From the NCBI GenBank assembly GCA_016192915.1, contig JACPTF010000016.1, forward strand, positions 44,456-108,455: 64,000 bases of DNA. Direction: 5' to 3'. This document shows, in pieces, positions 41,704-50,456 of this stretch (positions are counted from its first letter, which is position 1; the number at the start of each line of letters is the position of its first letter). Under the pieces are notes generated by a model. It saw nothing but the letters and a program-made list of their open reading frames with translations, ran no database searches and had not been told where the DNA came from. Origin of the DNA: Candidatus Woesearchaeota archaeon (GTDB lineage Archaea; Nanobdellota; Nanobdellia; Woesearchaeales; UBA10216). The translations under genes were made by a program, and so were the position numbers.

Positions 41704-44177
41704 AAACGGTTCTAGACATAGTGATGCGCTTTAAAGAACTTGAAAAAGCCGCTTTGGTAAACAAGACAGGGTACCGCACATTCACAACAACCTATGCGCA
41801 ATTATTCGAAAAAGTGGCGAAAACAGCCTCCCTCCTTGAGCGACTGCGCATAAAAAAAGGCGACAAGCTGATAATATGGGGCTACAACTGCCCTGAATGG
41901 GCCACAGTATTCCTGGCGGCGGCAACGAAAGGCATCATAGTCGTGCCAATTGACCACATGGCACTGCCTGAGCACGTCAAGAGAATACAAGATATAGTCT
42001 CAGCAAAGCTGGTTGTCCACTCAGAATACAAGCTCCCCCGTGGCACGCAAATGCATGAAATAATCCTGGAGCACCTTGACAAGCTAATTGAGAACCTGCC
42101 GCAGGCACACCATGAAGTTTCTGATATTGATGAAAATGACACGCTAGAGATAGTCTTCACCTCCGGCACCACGGGCAACCCAAAAGGAGTGATTCTCTCC
42201 CACAAGAACATCATGTCCAATATTGCCGCGATTAAAAAATGCGTGAAAGTGACATCAGACCAAATCTTCCTGTCGCTACTGCCGCTGAGCCACCTGCTGG
42301 AGCAAACACCTGGCCTTCTGGCCCCGTTAAGCGCCTTGTGCACGATAGTATACGTGAAAGGGCTAAGGCCAAGCCTTATCTTCAAGGCACTCGCTGAAGA
42401 AAAAGTAACGAACATTGTCGCCGTGCCACGCCTCCTTAAACTTTTTGCAGATGAAATCATGCGCGAGGCTGAAGAGAAAAAAATATCGTGGTTGTTCAAA
42501 AAACTTGCGCAACTTAAACTGCCTGCAGGGATAAAAAAGAAGCTCTTCTGGCCAGTGCACAGGAAATTTGGCAAAAACTTCAGGTACTTTATCATTGGAG
42601 GAGCACCGTTCTCTCCAGAACTTGAGCAGTTCTGGGACAGCCTCGGATTTACAGTAGTGCAGGGATACGGCCTTACCGAATGCGCTCCTGTACTGACATG
42701 CAACACCCCACTCGGCAGAAAGCCGGTGTCTGTAGGCCAGGCCCTGCCAGGAGTTGAGCTGATGTTCGGGAAAGACGGCGAGATATGCGCGCGCGGCGAA
42801 AACATAAGCCAAGGCTATTACGGGGACAAGGCAAAAACAAACGAAGCATTTGCAGGCGGCTGGTTCAAAACAGGCGACATGGGGTTCGCAGACAAGGAAG
42901 GATATGTTTTCCTGAAAGGAAGAAAAAAAGACATGATAGTCACAAGCGGCGGTGAGAACGTATATCCTGAAGACATCGAGGAGATCCTGTTGGAGGACAG
43001 AAACGTGAAAGATGCTTGCGTTGTCGGAGTTCCAACAAGGCAGGGCGAGCAGGTGCACGCAGAGCTTATCCTCAAAAACAAGGCAAACCTGAGGCAGATT
43101 ATAGAAAAATCGAACAAGCTGCTCAACCCGGCGCAGCAGATAATGTCTTACTCGGTATGGCATGCCTCTGATTTCCCAAGAACAACAACCCTGAAAATCA
43201 AAAAGCACCTCGTGCTGGAAGCTGTGCTCAATAGGAAAAAACCGCGGGGCGCAGCATTACAGCAGCCGCAGTCCAGGCTCCATGAGCTTCTTTCAAGAAT
43301 AGAAGGCATCAGCAAAGCAGCCATCAAGCCAGAAGCTAAGCTCGGGATTGACCTCAAGCTAACATCAGTCAACAGAGTGGAGCTTGTGTCAATGATTGAG
43401 CAGGAATTCAACCTTGACGTGAACGAAGAGGAAATAACCGGAGAAACCACCGTATCACAACTTGAGAGCCTGATTGAAAAGCGCGAAAAAATTGTAAAAA
43501 GAAGAATATTTCGTGCATGGCTCCTGTGGCCTCCAGTACGGGCAATAAGAATCGCCTACAACCTTGCAATAACGGACAATTTTATGAGGATATTCTGCTG
43601 GAGAAAAATCACGGGCGCCGAAAACCTTAAGGGCCTCAAGGAGCCTGCAATCTTCATTGCCAACCATGTTGGCTATTTTGACGCACCCAATGTTCTAATG
43701 TCGCTGCCCCTTCCGATACGGAGCAAAATGGCAGTAGCGGCGTGGCAGGAATATTTTGATATACCGAAGAATAAAATTCTGAAGAAAATCTTGTATCAGT
43801 TTTACTATGAATATGCCTCTATTTTTGTAAATATTTTTCCTTTCCAGAAACAAAAAGGGTTCAAAAGGAACATTGAGTACGCTGGAGAACTGCTTGACAA
43901 GGGCTGGAACATACTTTTTTTCCCGGAGGGAGAGCACTCAAAGACAGGAAAGCTCCAGCCATTCAAGGCAGGAATAGGCTGGTTAGCCAAGGAGATGAGA
44001 TGCCCTATCGTTCCGATAAAGCACCACGGACTGGAAAAAATAATGGCTGGTGACGAGCACCAGTTGCCAAAGTTTGGGAGGGTAGCCATTAAAATAGGCA
44101 AGCCGGTAAAACTTGACTACACAAAGTCGATACCAGCACTAACGAGCGAAATTCAGGAGATAATAGAAAAGATGTGA
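41700..44177 (+). CDS. Acyl-activating enzyme - acyl carrier - acyltransferase fusion
   Basis: Three domains in 825 residues. Residues 1-510 are an AMP-forming acyl-CoA/acyl-ACP synthetase (TSGTTGNPKGV, GYGLTECAP, GWFKTGDMGF, GRKKDMIVTSGGENVYPEDIE). Residues about 520-595 are a carrier domain with KLTSVNRVEL around the phosphopantetheine Ser. Residues about 620-825 are an LPLAT/PlsC-type acyltransferase (NHVGYFD, FFPEGEHSKTG, CPIVPIKHHG). The enzyme can activate a fatty acid with ATP, load it on its own carrier domain and transfer it to a glycerol-phosphate-like acceptor. It is translationally coupled to acpS. Unexpected in an archaeon. Confidence 0.92.
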   Translation: MKTVLDIVMRFKELEKAALVNKTGYRTFTTTYAQLFEKVAKTASLLERLRIKKGDKLIIWGYNCPEWATVFLAAATKGIIVVPIDHMALPEHVKRIQDIVSAKLVVHSEYKLPRGTQMHEIILEHLDKLIENLPQAHHEVSDIDENDTLEIVFTSGTTGNPKGVILSHKNIMSNIAAIKKCVKVTSDQIFLSLLPLSHLLEQTPGLLAPLSALCTIVYVKGLRPSLIFKALAEEKVTNIVAVPRLLKLFADEIMREAEEKKISWLFKKLAQLKLPAGIKKKLFWPVHRKFGKNFRYFIIGGAPFSPELEQFWDSLGFTVVQGYGLTECAPVLTCNTPLGRKPVSVGQALPGVELMFGKDGEICARGENISQGYYGDKAKTNEAFAGGWFKTGDMGFADKEGYVFLKGRKKDMIVTSGGENVYPEDIEEILLEDRNVKDACVVGVPTRQGEQVHAELILKNKANLRQIIEKSNKLLNPAQQIMSYSVWHASDFPRTTTLKIKKHLVLEAVLNRKKPRGAALQQPQSRLHELLSRIEGISKAAIKPEAKLGIDLKLTSVNRVELVSMIEQEFNLDVNEEEITGETTVSQLESLIEKREKIVKRRIFRAWLLWPPVRAIRIAYNLAITDNFMRIFCWRKITGAENLKGLKEPAIFIANHVGYFDAPNVLMSLPLPIRSKMAVAAWQEYFDIPKNKILKKILYQFYYEYASIFVNIFPFQKQKGFKRNIEYAGELLDKGWNILFFPEGEHSKTGKLQPFKAGIGWLAKEMRCPIVPIKHHGLEKIMAGDEHQLPKFGRVAIKIGKPVKLDYTKSIPALTSEIQEIIEKM

Positions 44178-44182
44178 GGAGC

Positions 44183-45106
44183 TTACTCCCTAAACTCTGC
44201 CTCGTCAATGATGCCGTCAGAGTCCAGGTCAATGCCCTCAACTACCCTTGCCTTCACGCTTCTGCTGTGGACATTCCCGGCTGCCAGCTCATCAAAGTGC
44301 TTCAGGAACGCTATAATTGCCGCCCTTGTGCCAAAGTACCTCTTACCGGCAACAACGAGGATGCTTTTGTCAGGGTTGAAGGGGCTCCTTGTCTTTACGA
44401 TGAGGCCTGATTCATCAGTCGGATATGTGCTGTCGCTTATTGTCGAATGAATGGCCCAGTGCTGGTCCTTGTCAAACCTTACCGGAAGCTTGGGATTGGC
44501 CATCCATGTAACCCTGTTGACGACAGGGCCGCCAATCAGTATGAGGTTGTTGTTCCTGAGGTCCTCCTCCCTGGCGTCTGTATCCAGCTTAACGTAAAAC
44601 TTCGGCACGTAGTTCAGGAATGTCCCGAGAAAAAGCGCGAGGTCCATGCCATAATAGCCGTCCTTTGACCTGGCTTTTTCAGGGCCGTGGGGGTCAGGGC
44701 TGCCGACAATTATCAACGCATTAAGCTGGCCATCCTTAATGAACGGCTCAAGGAACTCAGAGCTGCCCTTCATGTTGAGGAGCTTGTGCGTTTCCTCCAT
44801 GCCCTTAAACCTCACGACAACAGCAGGCTTCTCAAGGGCATAATACTTGGCTACAGCCCCCTGCCTGCCCTCCTGCTTCACAACCTTGATAATGCCTGCC
44901 TTCTCCAGGTTTCTTATATGGTAGTAAACCTTCTGCTCATGCACCTTCAACTCCTTCGCAAGCTCAATGGGATACATGGGCTTTGCAGAAAGGAGCTTCA
45001 GTATCTTTACAGCCAGGTCAGAGCTCAGGTTCTTCGCATCCTCTGGCCTGATTTCCTGGGCGGGCAATGACGTGAAGCCCTCCTTGTTGCGATGCACTAA
45101 AAACAT
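44183..45106 (-). CDS. Winged-helix regulator with S-layer-like domain and EF-hand end
   Basis: Start ATG 45106 follows GGTGAT; the TTG at 45124 lies before that ribosome site. Residues about 20-95 form an ArsR-like winged helix (VKILKLLSAKPMYPIELAKELKVHEQKVYYHIRNLEKAGII). The middle (about 100-285) resembles the Rossmann-like regions of archaeal S-layer proteins (IIVGSPDPHGP; ILIGGPVVNRVT; VAGKRYFGTRAAIIAF). The last residues, DLDSDGIIDEAEF, match an EF-hand/dockerin calcium loop. It is cytoplasmic, with no signal peptide. It may sense a ligand with the S-layer-like fold; targets unknown. Confidence 0.8.
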   Translation of the reverse strand: MFLVHRNKEGFTSLPAQEIRPEDAKNLSSDLAVKILKLLSAKPMYPIELAKELKVHEQKVYYHIRNLEKAGIIKVVKQEGRQGAVAKYYALEKPAVVVRFKGMEETHKLLNMKGSSEFLEPFIKDGQLNALIIVGSPDPHGPEKARSKDGYYGMDLALFLGTFLNYVPKFYVKLDTDAREEDLRNNNLILIGGPVVNRVTWMANPKLPVRFDKDQHWAIHSTISDSTYPTDESGLIVKTRSPFNPDKSILVVAGKRYFGTRAAIIAFLKHFDELAAGNVHSRSVKARVVEGIDLDSDGIIDEAEFRE

Positions 45107-45214
45107 TTTATAATCACCACTCAAAAAATAATTATAACTATTATTTAAGGCTTTCGCAGATGTCGCTGAATGGACACCGAAAACTATTTATAACACTCCA
45201 GTAAGGTTTAGTGC

Positions 45215-46510
45215 ATGGGAAAAGGTGTGCAGTTGGCAAAGCTTATCCAATTTCTCGTGATTGTTGCTGCAATTGCAGCCCTTCTAATCGTTCCTGCAGC
45301 ACTTGCCAAGGAAAAAAGAGAAACGCTCAAAGAGCTTGCCCAGGAAAAGAGGGTTTTGGTGCAGGAAAAGACGCTGGAAATACGCGAAGCAGTAAAGGAT
45401 AAGGTTGGAGAAAGGGTTGGAGAGAAGAAGGAGAACGTGAGAGAGGCAGCCCAGGAAAGAGGAGAGGCGTCAAAGGAAAGGGTCCAGGAAAAAAGAGAGA
45501 CTCTAAGGGCAAAAGTGGCAGCCGCAAATTCTGGCAAAGTCAAGGCACTTGACAGGGCAAGGCTCAAGGAAATCGCTGATTTGAACCCTGAACAGGCCGA
45601 GGAAAGGCTTGCGAAACTCAAGGTTGTAAAGGCAGACGAGAACTTCAAGGTAAGGCCAATCGCAGAAGCTGCAAAGGAGGCCAGGAAGCAGGCCTTTGAA
45701 AGGCTCAAAGAAGACGAGAAAACGCTCAAGGAAGGGTACAAGGAACGGCTTGACAGCCTCAAGGAAGTAAAGGAGCGGCTTAGAAACTGCGGCAACGAAA
45801 CACAGTCAGATGATTGCGCAAAGGCAAGAACTGATGCGGTTGAAAGGGCTAAGGGAGCGGCGCTGAAAGCTGTTGACAGGCTGGTAACTCACCTTCAGAA
45901 GCTCAAGGAGAAATTGCAAAGCTCAGAGAATATCCCAGAGGCTGAGGCTGCGGAAAGGGTTGCAAAGATTGACTCCCTCTTATCTGAGGTTGATGCTATA
46001 AGGCAGAAAATATCTGCCGCAACAACTAAAGAAGAGATAAATGCCGCAGTAAAAGAGCTTAAAGACGCTGTAAAGAAGGTAAAGCGCGCAAGCGAAGCCC
46101 ATTCGCAAGGCCTGTTAAGGGCGGAGATAAACGGCGTAATCCACAGGGCAGATGTAGCAGAAAAGAAGCTTGACTGCGCACTGGATAGCCTGGAAGCCAG
46201 CGGCACAGACACATCAGCTGTTGATGCCAAGCTTGCAGAATTCAGCAGCAAAATGGGTTCTGCGAGGAAAAAGCTCACAACAGCAAAGGAGCTGTTGAGC
46301 AGCGAAGACGACGCAAAAATTGCGGAAGGCAAAAACATGATTAGGGAAGCCCGCGACCTGGTTCAGGAAGCCCACAGGTTGCTCGAGGAAATACGGAAAG
46401 ACATAAGGGACCTTGGCGGAAAGCCTTGCCAGGAAGAGCAGGAGATAGCAGTTGAAGAAAATGAAGCGCCCGAGACAAGTGCCTCTGGCGAAACACAAAC
46501 TACAACTTAA
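45215..46510 (+). CDS. Secreted long coiled-coil protein
   Basis: The 431-residue protein has a signal peptide (KLIQFLVIVAAIAALLIVPAALA). Almost uninterrupted Lys/Glu/Ala-rich heptads follow to residue about 415, with blocks such as KERVQEKRETLRAKVAA. Two Cys near 195-205 (CGNETQSDDC) could form a disulphide. A Thr/Glu tail ends it. It likely forms a fibrous or cell-envelope structure. A TATTTATAAC box 22 bp upstream gives a leaderless start. A lipoprotein gene follows by 13 nt. Confidence 0.8.
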   Translation: MGKGVQLAKLIQFLVIVAAIAALLIVPAALAKEKRETLKELAQEKRVLVQEKTLEIREAVKDKVGERVGEKKENVREAAQERGEASKERVQEKRETLRAKVAAANSGKVKALDRARLKEIADLNPEQAEERLAKLKVVKADENFKVRPIAEAAKEARKQAFERLKEDEKTLKEGYKERLDSLKEVKERLRNCGNETQSDDCAKARTDAVERAKGAALKAVDRLVTHLQKLKEKLQSSENIPEAEAAERVAKIDSLLSEVDAIRQKISAATTKEEINAAVKELKDAVKKVKRASEAHSQGLLRAEINGVIHRADVAEKKLDCALDSLEASGTDTSAVDAKLAEFSSKMGSARKKLTTAKELLSSEDDAKIAEGKNMIREARDLVQEAHRLLEEIRKDIRDLGGKPCQEEQEIAVEENEAPETSASGETQTTT

Positions 46511-46523
46511 GGAGAAAGTCAAA

Positions 46524-46784
46524 ATGAGAAACACGCCAACTTTGGCAATCGCAGCAATTCTGGCTTTAACAATGCTCCTGGTTGCAGCGTGCGCGCCAAA
46601 AGAAGCTGGGCCTCAGCAACCGTCTGCACCAGAAACGCCAGCTGCTACACCGGCAGAACAGCCTTTGCCACCGGCAGCGGCTGAAGTGCCCGAAATAGCG
46701 CAGGCAGAACAGGCAGTGCAGGAAATAGGCACATCTGGCCTGGATGAAGTAGAAAGCGGCCTTGACGAGCTAGTGCTGCCCTAG
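46524..46784 (+). CDS. Small secreted lipoprotein
   Basis: The 86-residue protein has a short basic start, a hydrophobic segment and a lipobox (LLVAAC, Cys at about residue 24). The rest is a Pro/Ala/Glu-rich mature part with no domain. It follows the coiled-coil protein by 13 nt with GGAGAAAG as a ribosome site, so the two are probably exported and used together at the cell surface. An earlier in-frame start at 46452 would overlap the coiled-coil gene. Confidence 0.7.
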   Translation: MRNTPTLAIAAILALTMLLVAACAPKEAGPQQPSAPETPAATPAEQPLPPAAAEVPEIAQAEQAVQEIGTSGLDEVESGLDELVLP

Positions 46785-46787
46785 CAA

Positions 46788-47057
46788 TCACAGCAGGTTC
46801 CTGGTAATCTCTATGTGTTCAGCAACCTCTGCGCCGTTCTTTGTCAGCGTAAGAAGCTTAAGCCTGCCCTGCTTCTCAAAATTAACCAAGCCAGACTTTT
46901 GCATCTGCTGAAGAATCTTGACAACATGGGAGTAAGTGCAGTCAATCTGCTTTGCAAGGGAGGAAGCGTAAACGCCAGTCTTTGCGTTTTTCAGGCCAAG
47001 AAGCATCATTGCAGGCTTTTCCCTGAAAAAAACGTTGAAAATCTCCTTGTTCTGCAT
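46788..47057 (-). CDS. Winged-helix transcription regulator (MarR/ArsR-like)
   Basis: The 89-residue protein is a single winged helix: KPAMMLLGLKNAKTGVYASSLAKQIDCTYSHVVKILQQMQKSGLVNFEKQGRLKLLTLTKNG contains helix-turn-helix and wing. This is the common archaeal minimal regulator. No effector domain is present. The promoter region 47058-47180 has no other gene. Targets unknown; the convergent lipoprotein operon is nearest. Confidence 0.82.
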   Translation of the reverse strand: MQNKEIFNVFFREKPAMMLLGLKNAKTGVYASSLAKQIDCTYSHVVKILQQMQKSGLVNFEKQGRLKLLTLTKNGAEVAEHIEITRNLL

Positions 47058-47180
47058 CAACTTAATACCCCCTACCTGCCAAACAAACCAACAAAACCCT
47101 AATAATAACTCAAAACTCTATTTTGAGACATATATTTAAATGTTTTGATTCTCGGGATTTTGTCGACGGGAAAAGAAAAA

Positions 47181-48437
47181 CTATGCAACATAAGTTTTGA
47201 CAAAGTAGTCAAGTTCTCTCGCGGTCGTGGGAATAGTAGGGGCACCCATCTCAGACAAAAATCCGTTAACAACATTTTTTAACCTTTTCATCTGATTGCC
47301 GCTTAAGGGAGGCTTCTGGCCATTATACCATTCCTTACCAATCCTTCTGGATAATTCCATAATGTTATCAGGTGATAACCTCTCAGCAATATGATGACCT
47401 ACACGCAGCGGGCCTAACATGTCACTGTTCAGCAGGCCACTAGTAAACTTTGGCAAGAGTAAACGTATTAATCCTTCAGCACAAGCCCCCCATATAACCT
47501 CACTTATCTGCTGGAAAGTATCGAACAAGGTGTCTAACTGTGCCTCTACATAGCCTTCTAACTGTGCTTCTGCATGGCCTATATCACTAGTTGGCTCAAC
47601 ATTTTTTCCTATAACCGCGAGTGCTTCACTCAGATAAGATACGCTGCGTACTTCGTCAGGACCCGGCGAACTAGGGTGCAAGGCTATCTTTACGTTTCCA
47701 GTAGCATTTTGCGCATTTTGAATTAGGTCTAAAACGCCATAATGCATTGCGCCTACAAATCCGATACCGTGCAGTTCTGGCTTGCCTTGGAGGCCAAAGT
47801 AATGCATGCCAAGTATCTCATCCAGCCTTGAGATGTTTCTGGCCATTTCCCTGTTACGGGCTTCGATTCCAATTGCAGTCAATGCCAAGTGTATGTACGT
47901 GAGATTATATGCATCACTAAATTCTCCTCTTAAAATTCTGTCAAGACTATTATTGGAGGCTAATGTACTCATTTCCGCAATTCTTTTGTAGCCTGCCGCC
48001 TTACCTTCGTCTTCCCACCTCTCAAAAAATACTATGGGAACGCCTTTACCTGTAATAAAAACCTCCTTACCTAAACCGTCTCTTAATTGTCTTAGCGTCA
48101 TCTGCGCAAACTGTTCAAACATAAATTGTTCAAACACAAACTGTTCCAACCCATCACGTTCATAAAACTTATACCTTCTCAGAATATTGACACGTTGCAT
48201 ATGGAGGTATTCTTCCCTGCGAGCGTTCTCAGCTGTAGCGTGTGCATGCTCATACCCTATAAAATCTACCTCCGTACCCAAGTATCCTGACATATCCTGC
48301 ATATGATGCTCAAGAACCAATTCCAGAAGGACTGTTCTATTCCCGCTTATGGCAAGGTCTTCAGGCCGAGGTGATACGCCCTCCTGATATGTGGTAAGCA
48401 TGTCCTTTTTAAAACTTCCAAAACTTCCTGCATTCAT
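47181..48437 (-). CDS. Hypothetical protein (418 aa)
   Basis: A soluble, mostly helical protein with no signal peptide. A short repeat EQFVFEQFMFEQFAQM sits at about residues 97-112. GIGFVGAMHYGVLDL at about 220 recalls the small-residue/His turn of TraB-like and nucleotide-binding proteins but lacks support elsewhere. Base composition and codon use are slightly more AT-rich than the flanking genes. I do not recognise the family. Confidence 0.6.
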   Translation of the reverse strand: MNAGSFGSFKKDMLTTYQEGVSPRPEDLAISGNRTVLLELVLEHHMQDMSGYLGTEVDFIGYEHAHATAENARREEYLHMQRVNILRRYKFYERDGLEQFVFEQFMFEQFAQMTLRQLRDGLGKEVFITGKGVPIVFFERWEDEGKAAGYKRIAEMSTLASNNSLDRILRGEFSDAYNLTYIHLALTAIGIEARNREMARNISRLDEILGMHYFGLQGKPELHGIGFVGAMHYGVLDLIQNAQNATGNVKIALHPSSPGPDEVRSVSYLSEALAVIGKNVEPTSDIGHAEAQLEGYVEAQLDTLFDTFQQISEVIWGACAEGLIRLLLPKFTSGLLNSDMLGPLRVGHHIAERLSPDNIMELSRRIGKEWYNGQKPPLSGNQMKRLKNVVNGFLSEMGAPTIPTTARELDYFVKTYVA

Positions 48438-48484
48438 CACAAAAGCCTCTCAAATATATGTCAGTTTAAAATTATTCCCACAAC

Positions 48485-49240
48485 TTACTTCCACTGCCTC
48501 AGCGCATCTTCCTCGACAAAATGCAGCTCGCCAGGCACAATCAGGCAGTGCGGCTGCTTTCCAAAATTAAAGTTTTTTAGTTCCTTGGCTGCTGCCGCTT
48601 TTATCACAAAATCCCCGCTGCCAATCCTCGCACAGCCAACACACAACGTTTCGGAAGTAAACACTTGCTGCTGCTTTTTTGATTCAATTTCCAAAAGTAT
48701 GTCAATTGCTTCCGCAACTGTCATGAATTTTCCAATGTCTGGCCTAACATCGAGCAGCAGCAGGGTGTGCAGGCCCAGCATGCGGTTCTGGTTAATGACC
48801 TCGTAAGCAGTCTCAGGCCTGAAATTCTTGTCAGGATAGGGAACAGAGGTTGTCTTGCCAAACTTGTAAATCTGCAAGCCAGTAATGCCGACAGCGGTGA
48901 TGATTGAGGCGTTGTTTATGACCTTGAATGGTATGTTCTTTGCCCTGCACCTCAGCATTATGTCAATGTGGGTGGTTGCTCCCCACGGGTCGCCAATCAC
49001 CAATAACGCAACATTTTTCTTTGCCGCTGCCGCAACTATTTCCTCGCTTTGCTCAACCAGTTTCCTGTCGGCAGCAACTATTTTTTTGCCATAAAACCTT
49101 TCCAAATCCGGAATGCTGCAGTTGAGAAGAGAGCTGTAATTCTCCAAGTAGACGGCATCGCAGCTGCGGATAACCTCCAACCCCCTAACCGAAATGTCTT
49201 TTTCGTCGTTGAGGCCTATGCCGATGAGGTAGAGCACCAT
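48485..49240 (-). CDS. dph5: Diphthine synthase
   Basis: The 251-residue protein matches Dph5/DphB throughout: MVLYLIGIGLNDEKDISVRGLEVIRSCDAVYLENYSS... at the N-terminus, GDPWGATTHIDIMLRC, NNASIITAVGITGLQIYKFGKTTSVP, and the C-terminal LIVPGELHFVEEDALR. It methylates the diphthamide precursor on elongation factor 2 using SAM. Length is normal. This is an archaeal/eukaryotic marker and helps fix the domain of the organism. Confidence 0.96.
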   Translation of the reverse strand: MVLYLIGIGLNDEKDISVRGLEVIRSCDAVYLENYSSLLNCSIPDLERFYGKKIVAADRKLVEQSEEIVAAAAKKNVALLVIGDPWGATTHIDIMLRCRAKNIPFKVINNASIITAVGITGLQIYKFGKTTSVPYPDKNFRPETAYEVINQNRMLGLHTLLLLDVRPDIGKFMTVAEAIDILLEIESKKQQQVFTSETLCVGCARIGSGDFVIKAAAAKELKNFNFGKQPHCLIVPGELHFVEEDALRQWK

Positions 49241-49273
49241 TGAATAAACAAACTGTGAAACATATAAAAAGCT

Positions 49274-49684
49274 TTATGCGCCGCTTTCCTGCCTAAAGCA
49301 TTCGCTGGTGTGTGAAACATCCTTCCGTGTTTGCCAGCAAATCGCATGGGCTGTTTCGTGATCCATCAGCGCGTTAAAATGCCACCTGTTCCATGCAGAT
49401 GCGGGATTAATCATTATCCTGTTCTTGTCCAGCCCGCCAATCAGAAACAAGCCCTTCACAGAGCCCAAGTTGCCGGTAAAGCTCACAACTGCAACGCCCT
49501 GAAGCCTCGACTGGTCGTAATCAGCCAAGTACTGCCGCAACTCATGCTCGTTCTTCACACCCTTCGAGAATTGAACTGAGTAAGCAGAAACACCAGATGC
49601 AAACACAAGCAACGCCAATACCAAAAGCATGGCAAGCCTCGTGAAAAGCACATTTCCTTTAGCTACTTTACCAAAAACCCCCAT
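49274..49684 (-). CDS. Small secreted protein with zincin motif HETAH
   Basis: From the ATG at 49684, about 25 bp after TTTATATAG, the protein has 136 residues: a signal peptide (LFTRLAMLLVLALLVFASGVSA) and a compact mature domain. MDHETAHAICW near residue 109 fits the HExxH zinc-protease motif (His109, Glu110, His113); three Cys are near the C-terminus. It is much shorter than usual metalloproteases, so activity is uncertain. Its promoter shares the upstream element found at 50379-50432. Confidence 0.65.
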   Translation of the reverse strand: MGVFGKVAKGNVLFTRLAMLLVLALLVFASGVSAYSVQFSKGVKNEHELRQYLADYDQSRLQGVAVVSFTGNLGSVKGLFLIGGLDKNRIMINPASAWNRWHFNALMDHETAHAICWQTRKDVSHTSECFRQESGA

Positions 49685-49708
49685 AAAAAGGCAGTTTGGG
49701 CAAAGCAC

Positions 49709-49751
49709 TATATAAATCTTTCTATTTTTAACCACTTTTTAGTAGTTAAAA
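49709..49751 (-). promoter_or_regulatory. Promoter element shared with the 50.4-kb divergent promoters
   Basis: On the minus strand AGTGGTTAAAAATAGAAAG is followed by ATTTATATAG (TATA). The promoter of the 49770-50354 gene reads AGTGGTTAAAATAGAAAGG then TTTATATA, differing by one inserted A and one substitution. This marks at least three genes as co-regulated. Confidence 0.6.
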
Positions 49752-49769
49752 GTTAATGTGTTCGCACTC

Positions 49770-50354
49770 TTACACGCCTCCCCCTGCAGCTTCATCAGGC
49801 TCCAGCGGGTAGTACCACTTAGGCGGGTCTGTTGGGTCATGTGATTCGTTTTCGTCCGGCTCCGGAGGGTAGTATGCCCCGGTTTGGTCTATTTCAGGCG
49901 TGTCGTGCACCTCTTCCGGAACCTGCCTGGCCAGATGCCGCATTATTCTCAATTTTCCTGTCCGAATGTCAAATTCGATGTCAGCTTGTTTGTTGTAAGC
50001 CAGGTGAAGTTCCTTTATCCTGGCAGTGGGCACTCCTATGCTTTCAAAAGCCACAATCGGATAAAGCCTGTCTTCTGGCACATCAATCCTAACACTTTTG
50101 CCATGCGCTTTTCCGATCAACTTAACCTCTAACCCGCTTGCCTCTGCACCAGCGAACCCTCTTAGCATCTTTTCAAACTCTTCAGATCCCCGTGCATTGC
50201 TAAAACATCCGACAGCGGCTGCCCTGTTTTTTCTGTCATATACCGTAACAACTGACTCGCCTGTTATGCCTGTAACCATGACTATGTTTTGCGGAGGATT
50301 GACTATGTACGCATCTCGATTGCCTGAAGCGTTTATTACAAGCTTGTCTAGCAT
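49770..50354 (-). CDS. Hypothetical protein with acidic Pro/Tyr-rich tail
   Basis: From the ATG at 50354 (25 bp after a TATATAAA box, leaderless) the protein has 194 residues. The first about 140 form an alpha/beta domain; NIVMVTGITGESVVTVYDRKNRAAAVGCFSNAR loosely resembles CheD-type deamidases, whose Cys sits at a similar place, but the essential His is not clear. The tail repeats YYPPEPDE and YYPLEPDE. The divergent neighbour is a PP2C-like phosphatase driven from the same palindromic promoter, so the two may act in one pathway. Confidence 0.6.
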   Translation of the reverse strand: MLDKLVINASGNRDAYIVNPPQNIVMVTGITGESVVTVYDRKNRAAAVGCFSNARGSEEFEKMLRGFAGAEASGLEVKLIGKAHGKSVRIDVPEDRLYPIVAFESIGVPTARIKELHLAYNKQADIEFDIRTGKLRIMRHLARQVPEEVHDTPEIDQTGAYYPPEPDENESHDPTDPPKWYYPLEPDEAAGGGV

Positions 50355-50378
50355 ACGCTTGTTGAGGGTTCCGCCATA

Positions 50379-50432
50379 TATAAACCTTTCTATTTTAACC
50401 ACTTATAAGTAACTAAAATCGAAAGGTTTATA
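50379..50432. promoter_or_regulatory. Near-palindromic divergent promoter (54 bp)
   Basis: The two halves are almost reverse complements: TATAAACCTTTC-TATTTTA on the left mirrors TAAAA-TCGAAAGGTTTATA on the right, centred on ACTTATAAGT. Each half carries a TATA box preceded by a GAAAGG (BRE-like) motif, so it drives the hypothetical protein leftward and the PP2C gene rightward. The central AACCACTTATAAGTAACT is a candidate operator. Confidence 0.65.
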
Positions 50433-50456
50433 AAGGCTGAGCAGTATGATACAGAT

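Noticed and set aside
41882..42805. Long minus-strand frames opposite the acyl-activating fusion gene
   Set aside because: They are antisense to a well-supported three-domain enzyme and carry no recognisable motifs.
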